DNA from: Sisyra terminalis
Lineage: Eukaryota > Arthropoda > Insecta > Neuroptera > Sisyridae
NCBI GenBank assembly: GCA_958496175.1
Contig: OY292276.1
Span: 53,147,080-53,211,079, forward strand
Direction: 5' to 3'
Length of the DNA stretch: 64,000 bases
The notes under the pieces were generated by a model. It saw only the letters and a program-made list of their open reading frames with translations. It had not been told where the DNA came from and searched no databases. The translations under genes were made by a program, and so were the position numbers. Below are positions 44,442-56,602 of this stretch, piece by piece (position 1 is the stretch's first letter; every line of letters starts with the position of its first letter).

Positions 44442-47400
44442 ATTGAACAAAAACTATAATGCAATTTATTTGCAAAAAGTATAAAATAATGAAAAAAAGA
44501 AGTTTTCATATTATATTTCGAATGAGAATTATACCGAATGCCCTATCCCGACTAAATATTTATAAATTATTTACCGAAACATAAATTTCCCGATAAAACC
44601 GTTCGTTTTTAAAAGCTCAAAGCTTTTCACTACTCTACTTATTGCTCAATTTTTCTTTGAAAACTTTTTCTATTTGAAGATAAAAATCGCAGTTTTTATG
44701 GTTGTTGAAAAAAAAATGTTTATTTTGAATTCCAATTTTATTTTTCGGCTTTGTAATGTGGCCTCAAAGGATAATAATTCAATTAGGTGATATATTTTAT
44801 AGAGATAACGCACAAAACTCGAAAGCCTTTTGTGAATACTTTCCTGTTTTTTAGTAAAAGAAAAAAAAACAATTTGAATGGAGATGCAAAAGAAAATATT
44901 TTTTTATACACAAATGTTGATATTTTGCTAAATATTTGAATATTCTTATGTACGTTGAACCGAGGTTTCTCAACCGGAGCGAAATAAAAATAGGTATACT
45001 TTAGGTATACTTTGAGAGGTATAGCATGGAAACATAGTTTGTAAGTATCGATTTTCGTAAATTATAAACGTAAAAATTCAAATTATAGACCTTATTGTTG
45101 CAAACAACTCCTGAATTTCCGCGAATTAAAAAATATAGTTACCGACAATTTCGTACGCAAAAATTAGTGGTTACTATCGATAGAAAACGAACGTTATTTT
45201 GAAGACCGGATGGTATTTTGAAATCGCTAAGTATGGCAAGTTATAACGATATATGAAACTTAAAATATGTGTCGGAAAATTTTAAGTTTCATATATCTTA
45301 TGAATCTTATTCATTTAGTAAAGATACGTTAATCGTGTATGGTGAACTCAGACAATTCCATATAGTTTCATTGTATAAAATTCAAAGATTATTAATATAC
45401 ATGTATCGTTATGTAGTGGTTGAATATATAATACGATTAACGTTATAATTATTCGTAAATGAGCATGTGATCGTGAATATCAGGAATAAGGTTTCGTAAA
45501 ATTGTTAAAACTTTAAATTCGAGATTGTGCCCAGTAGGGTAGTGGTTCTGGGAGAAACATTCATTTGGGTAATTGGAGCAGTGTCTGGAAATCCTACTTA
45601 ATTACAAAAATCTAGGACTTTATGCTTTTGGATTTTTGACCCAACTTGAATAACCACTATAAGATAATATATCCATTTAAAAAAGGGAGAAATTTTGAAA
45701 TATTTTTCTTCTTGTCTACCATAAGTCATATTTCATCTTACGGCCGACTTAAAGATCTTATGACATTTTTTATTCATGCATAGCTGATTTAGTGACGGAT
45801 GATTAAATATATAGTAAGCATGGATCTTACGCATAAGGTGTAAAAAATACCAATTTAAATAATATAATAATATATATAGTCTATTATATGCATATAATAA
45901 TGCATTATTATATACATATATAAAGTCTCATCGGATATTTTCTAAAAATTAATTAAATATTTAAAGTGATTTTTTTTAAAAAAATTCACATTTGATAGAG
46001 TGCCTGTTTAAAGGCGTTAAAATATTAATTTTTAGGTTCGAAGACGTTTTTCGTAAGAATATAAAATTTCCGATATCTAAATCTTATACATGCAAATTTC
46101 CACAGAAAATAATACTATCATAGACGTCACGCAGATGAAGTTGCATACATCAGTTAGTAAGGGATAAAATTAAAATTGTGGTACTTTTCATTTTTGTTAT
46201 GACTATTGCCGTTATGGATTCCACACGTTAAGGGCAAATCCAGTTTAATTGTTAGCCAGTATGGAATGCAAACCACTCGGTAATCCTACTTTCAACTATT
46301 GATGTGCAATAACATAATAAAAGCTTGAAGGCCAAAATGTGTAGTACGAGAGAATGGCAGGTATAAATACAAAGTTCAGGAATTTGGAACCAGTTTAAGG
46401 TATTTATTATTTCTTGTCAATTATAATTACATTAACACCTAATTCCGAATCCATAAATGAGCTCACCTTTGAGCTCACCTTTTTCTCACATTTTGGCCTT
46501 CAAGCTTTTACTATGTTATTTTATATCACCACTTGAGAGCAGGTAGGAAATTCTTTGCAATTTTAACACCAGCTTGGAATTTATTTAGTTTTGCTCAAAA
46601 TATTGATCATTATGAAGCAAAGGTCGATATAATTGAACTTTGATTTTGTCTACCTGCATTCTTTCGTACGATACAAGAACAGATTTATTGATTTCGATAA
46701 TTTTTTTTTCAGGTACATCGTAGTATTTCGCCAAAAAGAAGATCCCAAACAAATCTAATCTAAATAGTTGTACCAATATTTTATTCTGGTTTTATTTTTG
46801 GTTCTATTTTAAAGACAGCTTTCTTGATTTGATGGAAACATTGTTATTAAGATCAACTAATTTTTCTTCAGAAAAAAGGGTATCTATTTAGTAATTTCGT
46901 TTAATTATTAATAATAAAAGTAGCATTCGGAAGAAGATCGATTAAAATAAATTAATGGATACCTATTAGTAAGATATTAATTGAACCTTTTAACTAAATA
47001 GCTATGTTCTTTTTTTCGGTGTCAAAAAATCTGCATATTTTATCTGCAAATTTCTAATGCTCCACGTTTGTTATCGAAAACAAAGGTTAACTAAAACCAT
47101 AGGGAATAAACCAAATCGAACCAATAAATTTCAATTGATTGACAGGTAGATAGAAGGACGAAAAACGATGAATTGATTTGTATCACTACGATGGAAGCAG
47201 ATAATTTTGGAGCTTTTTGATACAATTTTTGAGTGAATTTTATAATCCCTTGGATAAAAAATTATAGGTGGGTTTCAAATATTTGAAACGAAATTTCACA
47301 ATAGAATTTACACTAAGGTTTTATTGTCATTGTCATTTCAAAGGAAATATTTGAATATAAGAGGAATGAAAAATAGTAAAGGTGTTTTGAAATGTAATAT

Positions 47401-47600
47401 TGGCACATTTTTGTGCATTTGAATACAGTTTTATTTCGAGCTTCAAAAGCTTCAACTGTAAATATTTGAGCGACAAAATATTTTAAATTACTTATGAATT
47501 TCTTATGAATCACAGGGTTATGAAAATAATTGTATCGATCAATGGAAAAAATTCCAATTTCCAAGTTGAAATTACAGTTTTATTTTTTTTAACTTGATAG
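44441..47600. other. AT-rich, with two short inverted repeats
   Basis: 45249-45297 is a perfect 19-bp stem with an 11-base loop (GATATATGAAACTTAAAAT and mirror). 46308-46520 is bounded by 30-bp inverted ends (AACATAATAAAAGCTTGAAG) and may be a MITE of about 213 bp, but I could not find a target duplication. No gene is supported. Confidence 0.5.
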
Positions 47601-49001
47601 TCATAATACTCTATATCGATTAGCCAACAAAATTTTAAAGTTTGAATTTTCCAAAATTTTTTTTTTGCCAATCGATGGGAAATCGTTCGTAGAGGTTTGT
47701 GAAAAAAACCATTTCGTTTGTGACAAAATAGTTTAGCGGTAATTAATTAATTACGAAAAATTAATTATTCAGTCATTGATATAGTAAAATGTTAAGAAAA
47801 TAGGGTCTTTAACAACATATACAGTGTAATCTCACTAATCCGGCACTATTACAAACTGGAGGGTGCCGGATTATTGGAATGTTCGGATTACTGGATTATA
47901 GTGAAAAAGTCATAGATCTTTCATATAGGGAATAAATGTATGCACTGGTATAGAGGGGCGGAGAGGCGTGGGCGGAGGGTGCCGGATTATTGAATGTGCC
48001 AATCTATCGAAGTACCGGATTAGTGAGATTATACTGTAATAAAAAAATGCAGGAAAATTTAGAAAATAGATGTTTAAAACTAATACTAAAAGAAAATTAA
48101 GCAAAATATCCCCTACTATGAAAAAAATGGAAAAAAATTGCAATAAAGAAATTATTTATTTTTCCTCAATTTATATTTTCAAAAAGTTCTCCAAAACAAT
48201 AATAAAAGAAACATAATGAAACACGATTTTGTCCAATATTTTTTCATCGTTTGTGAAAATCAATATGTCCAACAAAAAAATTTCGAAAAGAAAAAAACAC
48301 TGTTACTTCGCATATTTATATTATAAAATTTTTCGTCGGAAAAATTGAATTTCACAAACAATGGAAAAATGTGGGGGGAAAGCGTATTTAATTATGTTCC
48401 TTTTTTTGTTATTTTGGAAAACTTTTTGAAAATACAATTTGAGGAAAAAAAATGTTTTTATTGCTATTTTAATTCCATTTTTTTCGTAGTGGGACAGGTT
48501 CTGCTTAGTTTTCTTTTATTTTTTATTAGTTTTTGTTTTAAACAACAGTTTTCTACATTTTCCTGCATTTTTGTTATGTATAAGAAATAATCATTTATCA
48601 CCAACCACCTCACCATAGTTTCTATAAAATTCTATAAAGAATAATATCAATATCATTCTCATTTTACATTTGCCATTTTGAAAGTAATTTCACCAACTAC
48701 ATTTATTGATTTTAAAATTATTTATAGCTATTATTTAATGTATTTTATCAAGAATAAAATTAATTTACAGACAATATTATATCTGTTGTTAAAAACCCTT
48801 TTTCTTAACATTTAACTATGTCAATGCCTGAATAATTCATTTTTCGTAATTAATTAATTACCGGTAAACTATTTTGTCACAAACGAAATGGTTTCTTTCC
48901 CAAACCTCTACGAACAATTTTCCATCGATTGGCAAAAAAAAAAATTTTGGAAAATTCAAACTTTAAAATTTTGTTGGCTAATCAGTATAGGGTAGTTATG
49001 A
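47601..49001. repeat. foldback element, family B, copy 3
   Basis: Inverted repeat from 47601 (TCATAATACTCTATATCGAT) to 49001, with arms sharing TTAGCCAACAAAATTTTAAA, CGTTCGTAGAGGTTTGTG and TTTGTGACAAAATAGTTTA. The left arm is interrupted by the pogo/Tigger-type MITE at 47822. Central A/T-rich parts also pair. Confidence 0.75.
47822..48036. mobile_element. pogo/Tigger-type MITE
   Basis: Ends CAGTGTAATCTCACTAATCC and GGATTAGTGAGATTATACTG with TA on both sides, 215 bp. These ends match the well-known pogo/Tigger consensus. It is more GC-rich than its host, non-coding, and inserted in the left arm of a family B foldback element, so it is younger than that element. Confidence 0.88.
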
Positions 49002-49060
49002 TAGTAGGTGAAAGTAGATATAGTTCTTTTAGAAATTTATAAAATATTAAAAACATTTGT

Positions 49061-49566
49061 TAATTAGAAAACAGTTGCTTAAAACTAAAAACTAAAAAAA
49101 AAGAAAACTAAGCTGAACCTCCCCCACTTAAAAAAAAATGAGAAGAAAATAGCAATTAAGAAATTTCTTTTTTTCCTCAAATAATATTTTCAAAGAGTTT
49201 TCCAAAATAACAACAAAGAAATATAATTTAACACGTTTTTCTCCCATATTTTTTCATCGTTTGTGAAAATCAATTTTTCCGACATAAAATTTTTGAATTG
49301 TAAAAAATACTGTTACCTCGCATATTTGTATTATAAAATTTTTTTCGGAAAAAAATATTTTCACAAATGATAAAAAAAATGTGGGAGAAATGCGTGTTTA
49401 ATTATGTTTCTTTTTTTGTTATTTGGAAAACGTTTTGAAAATATTATTGGAAGAAAAAAAATGATTTCTTAATTGCTATTTTTTTCCATTTTATTCGAAG
49501 TGGGGGAGGTTCTGCTTAGTTTTCTTTTATATTTTTTAGTTTTAGTTTCAAACAACTGTTTTCTAA
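49061..49566. repeat. foldback core, family B, copy 4
   Basis: Inverted repeat centred near 49314: AGAAAACTAAGCTGAACCTC and CTCCCCCACTT pair with AAGTGGGGGAGGTTCTGCTT. Its right part is also directly similar to 48350-48600 of copy 3. The outer conserved arm (CGTTCGTAGAGG) is missing. A flank of about 65 bp (GTAGGTGAAAGTAGATA...) at 49008-49066 recurs at 51258-51320. Confidence 0.65.
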
Positions 49567-50107
49567 ATTATCCTGAATTTTTGTTATTATATGAATAAGA
49601 AATAATCACCTCACCAATGTTTCTTTATAAATAATAATAACAATATCATTATCATTTTACATTTGCCAGATTAATAATAATTTCACAAAAAATACATTTA
49701 TTGGTTTTAAAATTCAATTTTAATTTACAGATAACTTTATTTATAACTATTATTTAATATTTTTTACTAAGAATAAAATTAATTTACAGAAAATATTATA
49801 TAGGTTGTTAAAAACTTTATTTTTTTAACATTTTAATTTATAAATGACTGAATAATTAATTTGAGAAAAAGTGACCTGTGATAGGTATTAATTCATTACA
49901 ACAAAAATCATTATGCAGGTATTCTGTATACGTATAAATATACATATACCTACAGTGTAAAACCCATAGGCCATAAACCTATGGTTAAATGGATAAAAAT
50001 CATACAAAAAATATCTACAAATTTTAACTAGTTATCGATGCCAAATTTGTGGATATGAAAAATACAGAAAATCAGTCGAATAATTTATCTACTCTATTAT
50101 TAAATTA

Positions 50108-51045
50108 CTAGCTGATTCCCGCAACTTCGTCTGCGTAACGTAGGTGTAGATTATGTTTTCTTTTCAAATGTGCCATTTATAGAAATTTTTTATTTTTCTT
50201 ATTTCTTTTACGAAAAACATAATCATACTTAAATCACTATTTTGTCAACTTTTAAAAGACACATTTAATAAACTGTTGCAAGAATAAAATTGTTCTATGT
50301 AATAATCAATTAATTTTCAAAAAATATTTATAAATACCTAAAAAGAGTATGTCTATTGCGTATACCTACGGTAGGTATACTTACCGTAAACCAAATAATC
50401 TGTAAATCAATCAGCATCTATACATAAATAAAAAATATCGCCAAGTTCAATAAAGTTGGAGTTAATTATAAGTAAAGAGCGGTGACCATGCGATATTTTT
50501 CAAATAATTTACATTTTTAAACTTGTGATATCTTTCGAATGGAATGTTCAAAATGAATAACTCAAAAAGTTATATAATGTATTGAAGCAAACTTAAATGT
50601 GAAGTCATTTATTTTGATAAGGATTAATCCCAAAGTATAAAGAAAAGAGCTTTTATAGCGGTAGCATTTATATAAATTTTTTAAACTGAAAAAACACTTA
50701 TTGTGACATAACTATAATAATTAGACATATGCCGTCGCTCTATTTTTTGTAGATAATGATAAGTTCTGCAAAATCGTAGTACATTATTTTGTTCTATAAC
50801 CAATAGTTTTCGCAGCGCAAGCGATAAAAGGATGTTTTTTGGTAATTTTTTTCAGGCCTTGGGTTACATTATTGGAGTTTTAGTATGGATCCTTAATTTT
50901 TTTGAAAATTTAATATAGCCTATGTTCACCGGAAATAGTGTAGCTTCCCAACAGTGAAAGAATTTTTCAAATCGGTCAAGTAGTTTCGGAGCCTATTCAA
51001 AGCAAACAAACAATCAAATCTTTCCTCTTTATAATAATAGATAGA
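50108..51045 (-). mobile_element. non-autonomous Helitron, copy 2
   Basis: On the minus strand it starts TCTATCTATTATTATAAAGA and ends GCAGACGAAGTTGCGGGAATC then CTAG, between A and T. The outer parts match copy 1; the interior differs (938 bp). Segments such as ACTGTTGGGAAGCTACACTA are familiar from insect Helitrons. No helicase frame. Confidence 0.82.
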
Positions 51046-51569
51046 TTATTTCAATATTGTCTAAGTTTTTTTGGCGTCATTTTTTAAATATTTTTTTTCT
51101 TTAGTAAAGAAGCACTGAGTTTTACTATATTTCTAGTGTTGTCATTGTGCGCAAAATGATAATATGGTTTTCCAATTTTCGTATTAAAATTTACAGGTTT
51201 CCCGCTTTGACACTACAGTGTCCCGCTTTGAAGCAAAAAAATTATGGTCACATTATAATAGTAGGTGAAAGTAGATAAAGTTATTTTAGAAATTTATAAA
51301 AAATTAAAAGCCTTTGTTAATTAAGCTAATTAAAACCACTAGTTAATAAAATTATACTGTACTTAATAGGTTTCTTTCGTTTAAAATATATTCTATTCCT
51401 TACAGTTTTGAATCCCATGAGATCGTAACTAATTCCTTAAAAATTCCGTAAATGATATAATTATTTTTATTAAAGTATTTGTTATTTCACGTTTAATAAA
51501 CTTTGTATGTAGATGAAATTTAAATAGAATGAAACAAAGGAAGACAGGAATAAAATAATATAAACAGGA

Positions 51570-51879
51570 AGGATATGATCAACATTCGTTTGGATTGGGA
51601 TGTTTTCTTCGATCCTCTTCGCTGTATATTTCATAACAAAGTTGAGACTGCGTCGCTATTGTTGAGCTGTGAACTGTTGTTTTGTTAAGCTCAGTTTCAA
51701 ATAGGGAACACAGGACATTGGGAGCGGTTCGGCGCTTGCCCCGGACACTTGTTACAGGTGAACACAAGGGAGAGCAGGAAGAGAATCGACGCCGCCAGTA
51801 GTGAGTAGTGTGCCCGACGCTTAACTAGATGGTATAGCGTCCCGCTTCAACACCAACCACGGCCAACACGCTTTCCAAG
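51570..51879 (+). other. possible first (5' UTR) exon with strong donor
   Basis: A block with much higher GC than its surroundings ends at AAG|GTAAGTTT (donor GT at 51880-51881), the best plus-strand donor seen in the window. A TCAGTT initiator-like motif lies at about 51691. No long plus-strand frame starts in it, so a non-coding first exon is the simplest reading. Its next exon would lie beyond the repeats at 52-56 kb or outside the window. Confidence 0.33.
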
Positions 51880-51880
51880 G

Positions 51881-54300
51881 TAAGTTTACGTTAATTTTTA
51901 ACATATTTAATTTGTACTTTTTCCGACAAAAATAAATTAATAAAACTAGGGTTAGTTGTATAATTTTAAAATGCTTATCTTAGTAAATTTTATTTAAAAT
52001 TTTTTTTTTTCAATGGTTAAATGTTTGAAAAAAATAAACAATGTTTTTGATGTTTCCTGATTGTTAAAAGTTACAAATGTAAAACCTACGTTTTTGTTTT
52101 GCTTCTCTAATATTTTCTCGTTATAGTTTACAAAAGTTAATAACTTTTGCTAATCAAAAAATAAGGTTTTTTCAGCACTTTGTACTATGATTTATAAAAA
52201 AATGAATTCAAATCAAATCATGTAAAAATTGGTGAGGAAAAATCTGTTGTACGTGAGTCAATTTATTTTATAGTTTTTTAAGAAAGTATATATAAAAGAC
52301 TGGGGCTAAAAATTGACTATTTTTTTTTAAAAAGTATATCAAAAATATTGTTCAAAGTGGCAAAAAAAATATCAGGAAGGTTTGAGCCCTTATTATTAAT
52401 ATTAAGAGGTCTATCATCTTTCCTTTCGATTTTTTATTTGTACTTTTATTTTTGCGTCAATGCTGTCAAACTATCAAGGTAAAAAAATTCATCTGCACAT
52501 ATTGGTTAAAGGATTGAAACTTTTTTAAGGACTAAACTTAAACTTTTCATTTAAATTAAGGGTAAGAAAATCTATTAGTGGTATTAAAATAATAAAAAGT
52601 GAAGAAAGTCAATGATTAACGTCGGTATTTTTTTCAAAAATTCGAAAGGTAGGTTCTCTTTAGCAATTAGTTGGGTAATTTGGTTCTAATTTGTAAACGA
52701 AATGTCTGTAAAGAATATTTATTTCTGATTTTTTATACGAAAACAAACTTTACTTATAAAGACCAATGCAATGTTATATATTAGACTTGGCAAAAAAAAT
52801 CGACTAATTTTTATTTTTTTTTGAAAAGTATGTTGAAAATATTGTTCAAGGTGACAAAAAGAAAATATCAGGAAGGTTTGAGCCCTTATTATTAATATTA
52901 AGAGGTTTATCATCTTTAATTTCGATTTTTTATTTGTGCTTTAATTTTTGCGTCAATGCTGTCAAACTATCAAGGTAAAAAAATACATCTGCACATATTG
53001 GTTAAAGGATTGAAACTTCTTTAAGGACCATAGAAAAAAAATTAGTCACTTGCAGCATTGTTTTTTCGGAAACTATTGTTCCCATTGCTTTATAAAAACT
53101 AGATTTTCTTTTTGAAAATATCTAAAACTTTTCATTTAAATTAAGGGTAAAAAAATCTTACAGTGGTATTAAAATAATAAAAGGTTTTTTGATGTTTCCT
53201 GATTGTTAAAACTTACAAATGTAAAACCCTCGTTTCTGTTTTGCTTCTCTACTATTTTCTCGTTATAGTTTACAGAAGTTAATAACTTTTGCTAATCAAA
53301 AAATATGATTTCTTCAATACTTTGTACTATGATTTATAGAAAAACGAATTTAAATCAAATCATGTAAAAATTGGTGAGGAAAAATCTGTTGTACGTGAGT
53401 CAATTTATTTTATAGTTTTTTAAGAAAGTATATATAATAGACTCGGCCAAAAAAATTCACTATTTTTTTTGAAAAGTATATCAAAAATATTGTTCAAGGT
53501 GACAAAAAAAAAATATCAGAAACGTTTGAGTCCTTAATATTAATATTAAGAGGTCTATCATCTTTACTTTCGATTTTTTATTTTTGCGTCAATGCTGTCA
53601 AACTATCAAGGTAAAAAAATTCATCTGCACATATTGGTTAAAGGATTGAAACTTCTTTAAGGACCATAGAAAAAAAATTAGTCACTTGCAGCATTGTTTT
53701 TTCGGAAACTATTGTTCCCATTGCTTTATATAAACTAGATTTTCTTTTTTAAAGTATCTAAAACTTTTCAAATAAATTAAGGGTAAGAAAATCTTTCAGT
53801 GGTATTAAAATAATAAAAGGTGAAGAAAGTCATTGATTAACGTCGGTAATTTTTTCAAAAATTCGAAAAATAGGTTCCTTTTAGCAATTAGTTGGGTAAT
53901 TTGGTTCTAATTTGTAAACGAATTTTCTGTAAAGATTATATAATTTTCTTTATTTCTAACCCCTTACAATTTTTGAACTCTTGTTCTTTTCTGGTCAGAT
54001 TATTATTTATTTCTGAATTTTTATACGAAAACAAACTTTACTTATAAAGACCAATGCAATGTTATATATTAGACTTGGCAAAAAATATCGACTAATTTTT
54101 TTTTTTTTTGAAAAGTATGTCGAAAATATTGTTCAAGGTGACAAAAAAAAAATATCGAGAAGGTTTGAGTCCTTAATATTAATATTAAGATGTCCAAGAT
54201 GTCTATCATCTTTAATTTCGATTTTTTATTTGTGCTTTCATTTTTGCATCAATGCTGTCAAACTATCAAGGTAAATTTATTTTCACATATATTTATAGAA
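51881..54300. repeat. tandem duplication of family A-containing unit, about 1.2 kb
   Basis: TTTTTGATGTTTCCTGATTG and what follows at 52044 recurs at 53186; GATTAACGTCGGTA at 52613 recurs at 53836; ACCAATGCAATGTTATATAT at 52762 recurs at 54050. Each unit holds two family A palindromes: 52389-52406 and 52885-52902 (one-base variants CTTATTATTAATATTAAG), then 53533-53550 and 54172-54189 (perfect). Confidence 0.78.
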
Positions 54301-55700
54301 AATTAAATTCCCTACAAAAAACGTCTCTTTGAAAATTTTTGCCAAACACGCCGTTTCCGAATCATCAAGCTTTAAATATTGATATAATTTTTAAATTTAT
54401 CTTCTTTATTTTGAAATTTTGTAACTAACGAACAAATAAATATATAGAAATGAACAATATACATTTTTGAAGGGAATTTAATGTTCTACAAAAAAGGTCT
54501 CTTAACATTTTTACAGAAAATCACTTTTTCAAAAGTTATTCACAATTAAAGTTGAATAAAATATTAATATATTGTTTATTTCGTTTTGCTACGTTTTCGT
54601 ATAATAAGTAGCTGTTAACCGAGAATAGGTTTGGATATATTATAAAATTTAGATATTTCATGCAATAAAATTGATAAAATGATTTTTTATCATGTAAAAT
54701 ATCAATTTGTCCCACTGAATGCAAATAAAATTGGTTTAACAACGAAAAAAACAATAATTTAATTTTTCCTTCAACTTTAATTGTGAATAACTTTTGAAAG
54801 AGTGATTTTATATAAAAACCTTAATAGAACTTTTTTGTAGAGCATTATACTTCCTTTAAGAATCTATATTGCTCATTTCTATATAATTATTTGTTCGTTA
54901 GTTGCAAAATTCCAAAACAAAGAAGATAAATCTAAAAATTATATCAATGTTTCAAGCTTGATTATTCAGAAACAGCGTGTCTGGCAAAAATTTTTAAAGA
55001 TACGTTTTTTGTAGAGAATTTAATTTTCTATAAATATTTGTGCAGATGATTTTTTTTACCTTGATAGTTTGACAGCATTGATGCAAAAATGAAAGCAAAA
55101 ATAAAAAATCGAAATTAAAGATGATAGACTTCTTAATATTAATATTAAGGACTCAAACCTTCCTGATATTTTCTTTTTGTCACCTTGAACAATATTTTCG
55201 ATAAACTTTTCCAAAAAAAAGTAAATAGTTGATTTTTTTGGCCCAGTCTAATATATAACATTGCTTTGGTCTTTATAAGTAAAGTTGGTTTCCCTATAAA
55301 AATTGAGAAATAAATAATAATCTGGCCAGAAAAGAACAAGAATTAAAAGATTGTAAAGGGTTAGAAATATAGAAAATTATATTCTTTATAAACATTTTTT
55401 TTTAAAATTTTGAACCAAATTGACAATTTTTTTCTACAAGGAACCTATTTTTTGAATTGTTGAAAAAATTACCGACGTTAATCATTGACTTTCTTCACAT
55501 TTTATTATATTAATACCACTGAAAAATTTTCTTATCCTTAATTCATTTCAGAAGTTTTAGATATTTTAAAAAAGAATACCGAGTTTATATATTACACCGA
55601 GAACAAAAGTTTTTGAGAAAACAATGCTGTCAGTGACTATTTTTTTTTTCTTTGGTTCTTAAAAAAGTTTCAATCCTTTAACCAAATATTGCACTTTGCA
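53620..55700. repeat. 2.1-kb palindrome, family A
   Basis: The sequence on either side of about 54660 is mirrored for roughly 1 kb. Paired landmarks are GATTAACGTCGGTAATTTTT, CTTTACTTATAAAGACCAA, the palindromes at 54172-54189 and 55132-55149, and GGTTAAAGGATTGAAACTT. No transposase frame. The inverted repeat extends well past the family A ends, so the flanks were duplicated with it. Confidence 0.8.
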
Positions 55701-56382
55701 TTAGTTTGAAATTTTTTCATAAAAAAATAATAATTCCCTTTTGAAAATTTAAACCAAATTAATAAACTTTTTGCTTCAGTAAATTTATTGTGCTTCCCAT
55801 TACTACCACTGAACAAATTTAACCTTTAATTCATTTGAAAATTAAAATTTTAAATCCATATTATGTTAAAACCTACGATTTTTGTTCCTGAAACAATATC
55901 TTTTGCTTCCTTATAGCAGTAAATTAAAAATATATCTACATTATTAAGTTCTCTGAAAGTATATTTTATAAACAGAGAAATAACTCAAAAAAAATGAAGA
56001 AGTGCAGTGGAATACTTTTAAAAAATAATGCAATTTTTTTCTAATAAAAATTCAAATAAGACCATAAAAATGCGAGCGATATTTCACTTCTTAAAGATTG
56101 AAATTCATTTTAATAATTTCTTTTACCTTTTTGCATATTCCGAGAGGAAATGAGGAAATTTTTTATGTCGAAAGATTTATTTCTTCTGAACTTATATTAC
56201 TTCTTTAAAAGAAGCATAATTTTTTTTTTGGTTCATTTATTTTAACAGTTTATATAGGCTAGATTCTTTGTGTAAGTAGTCTCTTTGTGTAGTAGTAAAA
56301 TAATGTGAAATATTATACAGTATATACTAATAGCAAACTGTTTTATTTTATTTTTAATTTTTATTTACCGTCGCTATATAAC
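55701..56382. other. AT-rich, no supported gene
   Basis: Nothing beyond simple A/T tracts. Confidence 0.45.
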
Positions 56383-56598
56383 TGTTACGGGTAAAGTTGG
56401 GTAGACGAGTAAACCTAGGTTTACCCGAGTAAACTGCGGATTACTCAAGAAACATGGGTGGAACGTGGTCTAGCCGGGTAAAGCGCGAAACATGTCCAAT
56501 TTCAGTTATATTTCGTACTTTACCCTTGTTTCTTGAGTGATTCGCAATTTACCCGAGTAAATCTAGGTTTACTCGTCAATCTAACTTTACTGGTAACA
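56383..56598. mobile_element. 216-bp MITE with TAAC duplication
   Basis: Arms TGTTACGGGTAAAGTTGGGT... and its mirror pair over about 65 bp (GACGAGTAAACCTAGGTTTA, ACTCAAGAAACA). Flanked by TAAC at 56379-56382 and 56599-56602. Superfamily not clear; a 3- or 4-bp duplication is possible. Confidence 0.7.
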
Positions 56599-56602
56599 TA
56601 AC

